From assembly GCA_965214495.1 (NCBI GenBank), contig OZ243958.1:3197020-3261019 (forward strand): a DNA stretch of 64,000 nucleotides. The letters run 5' to 3'. Positions 45,425 to 52,610 of the stretch are shown here, one piece after another. The translations under genes were made by a program, and so were the position numbers. Origin of the DNA: JANQOH01 sp965214495. GTDB taxonomy: Bacteria; Pseudomonadota; Alphaproteobacteria; UBA7887. The notes under the pieces are model-generated. The model saw only the letters and a list, made by a program, of their open reading frames with translations. It was not told the DNA's origin and searched no databases. Every line of letters begins with the position of its first letter. Within the stretch, counting starts at the first letter, position 1.

Positions 45425-46074
45425 TCGTCGGTCCCGCGGGTGCGCGGGCGTCCCGCCCGCATACATGCGGCACGCACCGCGATAATTTCTGTAGGGGCAA
45501 CCCTTGTGGTTGCCCGCCCCTATTCCGCGCCTGTTCGGAGGTTAGGGCGTCCACAAGGGGCGCCCCTACAAGCAGGTCGATGTGGCCTGGCATCCCCGCC
45601 CTTTCGCGGCGGCCTGGAGGCGCCGCCGCCGCGCCGTCATCGCCGGCACGCACCGCGATAATTTCTGTAGGGGCAACCCTTGTGGTTGCCCTCCCATATT
45701 CCGCGCCTGTTCGGGGGTTCGGGCACCCACAAGGGGCGCCCCTACAGATGGGTCGATGTGGCCTGGCATCCCCGCCCTTTCGCGGCGGCCGGGAGGCGCC
45801 GCCGCCGCGCCGTCATCGCCACCACGAACCGCGACGATTTCTGTAGGGGCAACCCTTGTGGTTGCCCTCCCATATTCCGCGCCTGTTCGGGGGTTCGGGC
45901 ACCCACAAGGGGCGCCCCTACAAGCAGGTCGATGTGGCCTGGCGCGCTCGCCCCTTCGCGGCGGCCGGGAGGCGCCGCCGCCGCGCCGTCATCGCCGGCA
46001 CGAACCGCGATAATTTCTGTAGGGGCAACCCTTGTGGTTGCCCGCCCCTATTCCGCGCCTGTTCGGGGGTTAGC
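45425..46074. repeat. Exact 176-bp tandem array of the palindromic repeat (array 2)
   Basis: The element starting CTGTAGGGGCAACCC recurs at 45489, 45665, 45841 and 46017, exactly 176 bp apart each time. It has the same orientation as array 1 on the other side of the surface-protein gene. The first three copies carry both hairpin arms. The fourth breaks off at about 46073, where the IS1380-type sequence begins. The unit also includes a GCGGCGGCC...GGCGCCGCC hairpin and a GGTCGATGTGGCCTGG linker. Confidence 0.9.
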
Positions 46075-46496
46075 CCGGATATCTCGCGGTGTGTAGTGCA
46101 TCGGCCTCTGTGATCTGATAAAGTCGTTGTTGGCCAATGACTTGCCGGATCGGGAGCAGAGGACCGATGCAGACGGAGTGTATCGGCAAGCAGTTTGAGC
46201 TTGAAGGCTTCGGGAAGCGCCGGGTTGTTGCCGGGTTCGACGGCGGGGCGCTGACGACCGACGCCGGTGCGCTGCTGCTTCGCCGGACCGATCGGGCGAT
46301 CGCCCTGTTCGAGCGGGTGGCCGCTTGCTTCACCGATGCTCGGCGGTCGGACCTTGTAGTCCATGACCTGCGGACCTTGATCGGCCAGCGCATCGGCGCG
46401 ATTGCCTTGGGCCATGAGGATGTGGCGGCCCGCGACGAGCTTCGCCACGATCCGGTGTTGGCGCTTCTGTCGGATCGGCGATGGCACGCTGGTTGA
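46074..46496 (+). mobile_element. IS1380-family element fragment with the transposase N-terminus
   Basis: From about 46074 the repeat sequence changes abruptly to insertion-sequence DNA. ATG 46167 opens a frame of 109 residues: FELEGFGKRRVVAGFDGGAL then TTDAGALLLRRTDRAI and GQRIGAIALGHEDVAARDEL. These are N-terminal segments of IS1380-type transposases (full length about 430-450). The frame ends at 46496 where a vapC remnant in opposite orientation begins. The left end is next to a broken repeat unit and the right three quarters are missing, so it cannot transpose. Confidence 0.75.
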
Positions 46497-46643
46497 GGAG
46501 GCTGCCGCCACCTTGAGCGCGCTTGCACCCGGACGCGGCGCGTGTAGTTCCTCACCGCTCGCCGCCAATCGATGTGCCGCGTCCGAACCGTCTTCGGCGA
46601 TCGGCCATTTGACCGCCACGCTGGCATCGACCGCCAGCCTCAT
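46497..46643 (-). pseudogene. vapC: Truncated PIN-domain toxin (VapC/FitB type)
   Basis: ATG 46643 overlaps the stop of the antitoxin gene (ATGA). The product begins MRLAVDASVAVKW, with the first PIN-domain aspartate, and continues to GEELHAPR. The similarity stops after about 45 residues where the IS1380 fragment begins; a normal toxin has about 130-140. The remaining acidic residues are lost, so it cannot act as an RNase. Confidence 0.75.
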
Positions 46644-46900
46644 CGGATGATGCGATGCCCGGTCTCGCGATCTTCCCGGATCAGGATCTCCGAAGGCGTT
46701 TGCGCGCGTCCCTCGGTCTCGCGCCGCAGCCGCGCGGCCAGGTCCGGAAAGGACGCGCGTTTCACCGACATGTCGTCCTTGACCGCACCTTCGAGAATGT
46801 GCCGCACCTCGCCCTCCAGCGAGCGGTTGCTCCCGGAGGCGCGCCGCTTGAGCCGCCGAACCACGTCGTCGTCCGGTTGCCGCACGTTGATCGTCGCCAT
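46640..46900 (-). CDS. FitA/VapB-type ribbon-helix-helix antitoxin, intact but without its toxin
   Basis: The protein has 86 residues: MATINVRQPDDDVVRRLKRR gives the ribbon-helix-helix DNA-binding part. GSNRSLEGEVRHILEGAV is typical of FitA/StbC-type antitoxins. The C-terminal part with AARLRRETEGRAQTPSEILI would hold the PIN toxin. ATG 46900 is chosen because upstream codons fall in a duplicated 34-bp sequence. It is coupled by ATGA to the truncated toxin. It may persist as an orphan repressor or as protection against a related toxin. Confidence 0.85.
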   Translation of the reverse strand: MATINVRQPDDDVVRRLKRRASGSNRSLEGEVRHILEGAVKDDMSVKRASFPDLAARLRRETEGRAQTPSEILIREDRETGHRIIR

Positions 46901-46914
46901 CGCGCTCTTTGCCC

Positions 46915-47014
46915 TGCCGTCTGCCATCAATTCGGTATCGTGCCGCGGGCGGCCAGGAATGCCTCGCGGGCGGCTGCGCCTGCCGTCTGCCATCAATTCG
47001 GTATCGTGCCGCGG
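46915..47014. repeat. 34-bp direct repeat (two copies, 66 bp apart) in front of the antitoxin gene
   Basis: The same 34 bases occur at 46915-46948 and 46981-47014, starting TGCCGTCTGCCATCAATTCG and ending GGTATCGTGCCGCGG. The first copy ends 15 bases from the antitoxin start on the minus strand. Each holds an imperfect palindrome CGGTATCGTGCCG, so they may be operators. The second copy abuts the integrase fragment. Confidence 0.7.
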
Positions 47015-47054
47015 TGAACCGGACAAGCGCAGCGTCGGCGGCGCGCTCAAGCGC

Positions 47055-47481
47055 CGCGACGCCCGACTCCAGGTCCGGCCCGCGCATCGTCTGGCTGTCC
47101 AGCGCCGCCCGCGCGGTCGTCGACGCCATCCCCCGATACGGCCCCGATTGCCCCTGGGTGTTTCCGTCCCGTCCGCCGAAACGGCCCATCGTCAACATCG
47201 AGTACCAATGGAGCCGCATCCGCGTCGAGGCCGGCTTGCCCGGCTTTCGCCTGCACGATCTTCGTCACACATGGGCGTCCATCGCCGCCATGAACGGCGT
47301 CGATATGGTGACCATCGCCAGGCTGCTCGGCCATGCCCTGGTCGAGACCACCGGGCGCTACACCCGTCGTTCCGACCAGTCCGTTGCGGACGCCGCCGAC
47401 CGGGTGTCCGGGCGCATCCATGCGGCCGTGGCCGGAAGGGGCACGGAGCGCGAGGGAGGGTCCGCCCATGCCCACGGTTGA
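47055..47481 (+). pseudogene. Tyrosine recombinase (phage integrase) C-terminal fragment
   Basis: About 140 codons remain of the catalytic domain: SGPRIVWLSSAARAVV, FRLHDLRHTWASIAAMNG (HxxR box) and RLLGHALVETTGRYTR, with the nucleophile Tyr. The arm and core-binding domains and the first catalytic Arg are missing, and no proper start exists. The 3' end overlaps the ATG of the next integrase gene by 14 bases. It is a broken remnant of an older element. Confidence 0.75.
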
Positions 47482-48620
47482 CCTCACCGCGCGCCTGGCC
47501 CGCGAGAGCAAGCCGCAAGCCAGGGACACCACCCTGTTCGACAGGACGCTGCCCGGCTTCGGTCTTCGCATCCACCCCTCGGGCCGGACGGTCTGGATCG
47601 TACAGGCCCGCATCGAGGGACGGAGCCGCCGCATCGTCATTGCCCGGCACGGCGAGATGGAGTTCGCCGAGGCTCGCCGCCGCGCCCGCGACGTGCGCGC
47701 CCGCGCGGGCGGGAACCCTGCCGAGGACATCCACCGGGAGAAGCGGACGCCGACCTTCCGCGCGTTCGCCGACGAGTATCTCAGCCGCTGCGAACCGCAC
47801 TGGAAGCCCTCGGGGCGCAAGACCGTGCGCATCTATCTCAAGGCCCGTATCCTGCCCGCCTTCGGCGGGATGCGGATCGACGAGATCGGCCCGGTCGAGG
47901 TCGCCGCGTGGTTCGATGCCGCGAGCTGCGACAGACCCGGCGCGGCCAACCGCGCCCTGGAGATCCTGCGCGCGATGATGTTCCGCGCCGAGGAATGGGG
48001 ATGGCGCGAGCGCGACACGAACCCATGCCTCGGAATCAGGAAGAACCCGCGCCGTCGGATCGCCCCGGTTCCTCGACGCGGACGAGCTTGCACGGCTGGG
48101 CCGAGCGCTCGAAGCCCATGAAGCGAAATGGCCCGAGGCCGTGGCGGCGATCCGCCTGCTTGCGCTCACGGGATGCCGTCGAAGCGAAGTGCTGAATCTC
48201 CGGTGGCGCGACATCGGGGACAACGCCATCAACCTGCCCGACGCCAAGACCGGCCCGCGTGCGGTACCGCTTGGCGAGGCCGCGCGGACGCATATCGACG
48301 CGCTATAGGCGAAGCGGCGGCCCGATGCGTTCCTGTTCCCCCGATACGCCCAGGGCGGCGGCACATACAGCCTCGCGTCGTGCTGGCGTGCGGTATGTGG
48401 GGATGCCGGCCTTGGCGCGCTACGGATTCATGATCTCCGCCACACCGTCGCCAGCCACGCCGTCATGTCCGGCGAGAACTTGCCCCTGGTCGGCCGATTG
48501 CTCGGGCACCGGCGATACAGGACCATCGCTGGTTACGCACACCTTGTCGATGCGCACCTTGTCGAAGCGGCGGACGGCATAGGGAGCATCGTCGCCAAAG
48601 CCATGTCGGCAATGGTATAA
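47468..48620 (+). pseudogene. Integrase pseudogene (frameshift and internal stop)
   Basis: ATG 47468 opens MPTVDLTARLARESKP, a P4-type integrase with the DUF4102-like arm (LPGFGLRIHPSGRTVWIVQ). The frame is good to about 48055 (LGIRKNP), then shifts: the continuation FLDADELARLGRALEAHEA is in another frame. In that frame a TAG at about 48306 interrupts DAL.AKRRPDAFLFP. The C-terminus (RIHDLRHTVASHAV, GYAHLVDAHLVEAA) runs to a stop at 48620. It is a close relative of the recombinase joined to TcmP downstream. It is inactive unless rescued. Confidence 0.85.
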
Positions 48621-48663
48621 GCGGCCAGATTCGACGCGAAAGATTGCCGCACGGATTGTTCCC

Positions 48664-49425
48664 ATGGGTGCAAAGTCCGCTATCGAATGGACCGACGCGA
48701 CGTGGAACCCGGTCACCGGGTGCAACAAGATCACGCGCGGCTGCGACCATTGCTACGCAGAGCGATTCGCAGAGCGATGGCGCGGCATCAAGGGGCACCC
48801 TTACGAGCACGGGTTCGACCTCCGTGAGTGGCCGTCGCGTCTGGATCAGCCGTTGCGATGGCGGAAACCGCGCATGATCTTCGTCAATTCGATGAGCGAC
48901 CTGTTCCACAAGCGCGTGGACCGCCGGTTCATCGACAAGGTGTTCGACACGATGGAAGCGGTGGACCGGCACGTCTATCAGATTCTGACCAAGCGTAGTT
49001 CGCTCATGAGGAACTACCTGCGGCGCAGATACGTCGGCGGCACCGCGCCCGGCCACATTTGGTGCGGCGTGTCCGTTGAGGATCGCGCAGCAAGCGCTAG
49101 AATTCGGCACCTTCGGACGGCTCCGGCTGCCGTTCGCTTCCTGTCTATCGAACCGCTCCTGGGTCCCGTGGGAGACATCGATCTCGACGGGATCTCCTGG
49201 GTCATCGTCGGTGGCGAGAGCGGCCCGCAGGCCCGACCCATGCGGCCCGAGTGGGTCCGCGACATCCGCGACCGCTGCGCCCGGGCGGATGTTCCCTTCT
49301 TTTTCAAGCAGTGGGGCGGGCGAACGCCGAAAGCGGGTGGACGCGAAATCGACGAGACCGAGCACAACGCCATGCCCGTTTACCCGATGCAGGAAAGAGA
49401 CCGTGCCTTTCAACTGGCACCCTGA
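48664..49425 (+). CDS. DUF5131 / phage Gp37-Gp68 family three-Cys-motif protein
   Basis: The protein has 253 residues. The N-terminus has IEWTDATWNPVTGCNKITRG then CDHCYAERFAER: C20, C27 and C30 form the three-Cys motif (C-x6-C-x2-C), resembling a radical-SAM-type cluster site. Later segments FVNSMSDLFHKRV, YQILTKRS and IVGGESGPQARPM are family hallmarks. The biochemical role is unknown; genes of this kind travel on mobile elements together with TcmP. Its 3' end overlaps the tcmP start by 23 bases, so the two are coupled. Confidence 0.87.
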   Translation: MGAKSAIEWTDATWNPVTGCNKITRGCDHCYAERFAERWRGIKGHPYEHGFDLREWPSRLDQPLRWRKPRMIFVNSMSDLFHKRVDRRFIDKVFDTMEAVDRHVYQILTKRSSLMRNYLRRRYVGGTAPGHIWCGVSVEDRAASARIRHLRTAPAAVRFLSIEPLLGPVGDIDLDGISWVIVGGESGPQARPMRPEWVRDIRDRCARADVPFFFKQWGGRTPKAGGREIDETEHNAMPVYPMQERDRAFQLAP

Positions 49426-50971
49426 AGACCCCCCTCCCGAGATCGAGGCGCACAGCAAGGCGAAACTCACCGTCTTGCGCAGCTACCTTCGCGCCTATTT
49501 CGACAGATTGGGAGCGAACCCCCATCGCGATGCATTCAGACTCGACCTTGTCGATGGCTTTGCGGGCGGCGGTACGTTCCGGGACGGCGACGAAATCGTG
49601 TCGGGCACACCGTTGATCATGCTTGAAGAATCCGAAGCTGCGAAATCCAGATTGAATCGGGGTCGGACCAAGCGCCTGGACTTCGATTTCAAATACTACT
49701 TCGTCGATGTCGCAACCGCCCATACGGACCATCTCCGAAAGGTCTTGGGGGAGCGCGGCTACCGGATGGACGGTGAGGGCATCGTTGTCCGCAACTGTAA
49801 ATTCGAAGACGCCGTGGATGACATCATCTCCGAAGTCGGGCGTCGCCAGCCAAGAGCCGGTCGCTCTATTTTCCTTCTGGACCAGACCGGCTTCTCACAA
49901 GTGGAAATGGCGCTTGTCGCTCGGATTTTTCAGGAGCTACCCGCCGCCGAGGTCATACTGACGCAAGCCCGCCGCCGCGCCCGCGACATGCTCGCGCGCA
50001 TCCGCGCGGGCGGCAATCCCGCCGAGGACATCCGCAAGGAGAAGACCGCCCCGACCGTGGCCATGCTGGCCGACGAATATCTACGCCGCTGCGATCCCTA
50101 CTGGAAGCCGTCGGGACGCAAGACGGTCCGCATCTATCTCAAGGCCCGCATCCTGCCCACGTTCGGCAGGATGCCGGTGGAGCGCGTCGGTCCCGAAGAT
50201 GTGGCCGCGTGGTTCGACGCGGTGAGCAGGGACCGGCCCGGCGCGGCCAACCGCGCCTTCGAAATCCTCCGCTCGATGATGTTCCGTGCCGAGGAATGCG
50301 GCTTCCGCGAGCCCGGCACCAATCCCTGTCTCGGCATTCGCAAGAACCCGAAGCGCGACATCGCTCGCTTCCTCGACACCGGCGAGCTTGCCCGGCTCGG
50401 GCGGGCGCTCGACGCCCGCGAGCGCGAATGGCCCGAGGCGGTCGCCGCCATCCGCCTGCTGGCGCTCACCGGCTGCCGCAGGGGCGAGGTGCTCGATCTC
50501 CGCTGGTGCGACATCGGCGAAGGTGCGATTACCCTGCCGGACTCCAAGATCGGCCCGCGCAGCGTGCGGCTCGGCGAGGCCGCGCGGTCCGTCGTCGACG
50601 CGCTGCCCGGACCCCGCGACCCGGACGCCTTCCTGTTCCCGAAGAACGCCGGGCGGCGGTCGCCTCATAACATCGTGGCCTGCTGGCGCATTGTCTGCGA
50701 AGACGCGAAGCTCGGCAGGCTGCGCCTGCACGACCTGCGCCACACCGCCGCCAGCCACGCCGTCATGGCGGGTGAGACCCTGCCCCTGGTCGGCAAGCTG
50801 CTTGGGCATCGGCGGCACGAGACTACGGCGGGATACGCCCATCTCGCAGACGAACACCTCGTCGAGGCGGCCGAGAAGGTCGGGAGCATCATCGCCCAGG
50901 CGATGAATCTCCACAGCCCGACGCCCCCGTCCAGCCCCCGCGCGCGCCGCACATACGGCCGCTGTATCTGA
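49403..50971 (+). CDS. In-frame chimera: three-Cys-motif partner protein TcmP (N-terminal half) fused to a tyrosine recombinase
   Basis: The GTG start at 49403 has AGGAAAGAGA upstream. Residues 1-186 are TcmP: EIEAHSKAKLTVLRSYLRAY, DLVDGFAGGGTFRDG, FYFVDV-like KYYFVDVATAH and FLLDQTGFSQVEMALV. At about 49961 it changes to integrase at QARRRARDM, aligning with the EARRRARDV point of the integrase pseudogene 2.3 kb upstream. The recombinase half keeps GCRRGEVLDLRW, HDLRHTAASHAV and GHRRHETTAGYAHL, i.e. R...HxxR...H...Y, but lacks its arm domain. No stop interrupts the 522 codons. Either half may be inactive. Confidence 0.82.
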   Translation: MPFNWHPEDPPPEIEAHSKAKLTVLRSYLRAYFDRLGANPHRDAFRLDLVDGFAGGGTFRDGDEIVSGTPLIMLEESEAAKSRLNRGRTKRLDFDFKYYFVDVATAHTDHLRKVLGERGYRMDGEGIVVRNCKFEDAVDDIISEVGRRQPRAGRSIFLLDQTGFSQVEMALVARIFQELPAAEVILTQARRRARDMLARIRAGGNPAEDIRKEKTAPTVAMLADEYLRRCDPYWKPSGRKTVRIYLKARILPTFGRMPVERVGPEDVAAWFDAVSRDRPGAANRAFEILRSMMFRAEECGFREPGTNPCLGIRKNPKRDIARFLDTGELARLGRALDAREREWPEAVAAIRLLALTGCRRGEVLDLRWCDIGEGAITLPDSKIGPRSVRLGEAARSVVDALPGPRDPDAFLFPKNAGRRSPHNIVACWRIVCEDAKLGRLRLHDLRHTAASHAVMAGETLPLVGKLLGHRRHETTAGYAHLADEHLVEAAEKVGSIIAQAMNLHSPTPPSSPRARRTYGRCI

Positions 50972-51404
50972 AGTTGGTTCACCCTTGAGGTGACCGGGAT
51001 GAAGCACGTTACCCCATGACATTCAGTGAACCGTCTCTCCGCCCTCGCGCTCCGAGAGAAGCGCTGGAAGAACTTCGTACCGGAGACAACGGGAAGCGAG
51101 AAAGCATCGACAAGCGCTAGCTTACGTGGGTCGGTTTCTGCGCGTATGCTGGGGATGACATGGACAAGCGCTTCGACGGCATCGACGCGCGCCTTTGGAT
51201 GATCACCGACAAACAAGGCGGTAGACGTCGTTTTCGCACTGCACACGTGGTGCGTAGGGCAAATTGCGCCGCCGTCGATGCGGGCCATCGACGATCCGAT
51301 CTTGATCGTTCGGTGCCTCCGATTATGAAGAGCATCGCGGAGCCGCACTTCCAACGGCTCTTGTAAGATCCGCAACTCGACTTTGATCCGACGGAAAGAG
51401 GACC
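50972..51404. other. Gap between integrase and defence-like cassette, no supported gene
   Basis: Short frames exist (for example 51160-51366, beginning MDKRFDGIDARLW), but none matches a family I know and none has a good ribosome site. Just before 51405 GGAAAGAGG forms the Shine-Dalgarno of the next gene, so the operon promoter probably lies in this stretch. Confidence 0.5.
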
Positions 51405-52610
51405 ATGGCCGCGACGCTGACCTGGCTCAACCTGGCGGCAAGCGACCGTGACAGAATGCGGCAGGTTCTAGACCTGTTCAAAGAGCAGGGCACCGTCGAC
51501 GAGATGGGGCTCGGCCGCCTGCGCGATGCGCTTTCCGAAGCCCTGTTTCCCGGAACCTCGACGATTCAGACCCGATTGCGCTACGTGCTGTTCGTGCCCT
51601 GGATATACCGGCAGCTCGAAGCTACGAGGGTCGCCGCTTCCAGCGTGTCCACACAATTGCGGACGGCAGAGCTGGGCCTCATAGGGCCGCTTCTCGAGAA
51701 CGGCACATCCCAGGGCGTAATCGGCGAACGCGCGCGCGGATCTCTGGCCCGGCAGCCCAGCTCGGTATACTGGACCGCGCTCGTGCGCTGGGGCCTGTTC
51801 CTGCATGAACGGCCCCAAGGTTGGTACCACACCCACTTCACCGGCCTCCTGCACGACAGAGTCGCGGAAGAGGCGACGGACGACCCCGGTATCGTCCTAG
51901 CGCGCCAACCGAACTGGCATCCCCGCTTGCCCGGTCCTCCGCGGACGTTCCCCGATGAGGCGTCCTTTGACCTGACCCAAGAGGAGGCGGTGTTTCTCCA
52001 GGGGCGGATCGAGGAGCGCTGCGCCGGCACGCTGCTGGCCTGGCTTGCCCGAGAAGGATCGGACGCTCCGACGGACGGTTGCTTCTGGGACGACAGCGCC
52101 GCAACGAACGCCCCTGCCGGGCTCAGAGGCACGATAGAACTCGGCCGGCGGTTCTCCCTCCACGTCGAGGGCATGCCGCTCCTCTACAACCTGCTGCTCG
52201 CCGAGCGCCGCCACTCGCAACATGGCGGCGATGAGGCACTCATCGACCGGTACAAGCAGAAGATCGAGGAATGGGCTGCCGGGGAAGCCGTGGAGCAATT
52301 CTTCGATCCGGCCGAGCTATGGACCTTCGCCGCCTCCCGCAAGGTTCAGGTTCCCCGTTTGCAGCGCAATTTCGTCGAAGCCTGGACCTCGCGGCTCTCG
52401 GACATCGGCCCCGCCACAATCGCCGACGACCGCACTTTGCGAAGCCTGATCGAAAGTCGCGAACGACAGCTCAAGGGACCGCGGGCACGCCTGCACAACC
52501 CGGCCCGGCTCCTCGACTGGAGCGGCGAGGTCGGAGTCGGTCGAATGAACTTCCGATGGCACCGGGTTCATCGGATGCTGCTGGACCTGCATGAAGGGCT
52601 CACGGCCTGA
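51405..52610 (+). CDS. DUF6361 family protein (possible ZacA-like defence component)
   Basis: The protein has 401 residues. It begins MAATLTWLNLAASDRDRM, with later RDALSEALFPGTSTIQTRLR and YVLFVPWIYRQLE, which I recognise as the DUF6361 pattern. No catalytic motif is visible. It is the first gene of a tight three-gene cassette: its TGA shares one base with the ATG of the PLD gene. In known anti-phage systems with this gene order (as I recall, Azaca ZacABC) the function of this subunit is unclear. The system name is inference from architecture. Confidence 0.72.
   Translation: MAATLTWLNLAASDRDRMRQVLDLFKEQGTVDEMGLGRLRDALSEALFPGTSTIQTRLRYVLFVPWIYRQLEATRVAASSVSTQLRTAELGLIGPLLENGTSQGVIGERARGSLARQPSSVYWTALVRWGLFLHERPQGWYHTHFTGLLHDRVAEEATDDPGIVLARQPNWHPRLPGPPRTFPDEASFDLTQEEAVFLQGRIEERCAGTLLAWLAREGSDAPTDGCFWDDSAATNAPAGLRGTIELGRRFSLHVEGMPLLYNLLLAERRHSQHGGDEALIDRYKQKIEEWAAGEAVEQFFDPAELWTFAASRKVQVPRLQRNFVEAWTSRLSDIGPATIADDRTLRSLIESRERQLKGPRARLHNPARLLDWSGEVGVGRMNFRWHRVHRMLLDLHEGLTA

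Noticed and set aside
45425..46074. Possible CRISPR array because of regular spacing
   Set aside because: The units are 176 bp with nearly identical contents, with no short repeat plus unique spacer pattern and no cas genes.
46909..47054. An N-terminal start for the integrase fragment
   Set aside because: The frame runs through the 34-bp duplications and has no integrase similarity before about 47055.
51160..51366. A 68-codon frame starting MDKRFDGIDARLW
   Set aside because: No good ribosome site, no recognised family, and the sequence loses any pattern after about 20 residues.
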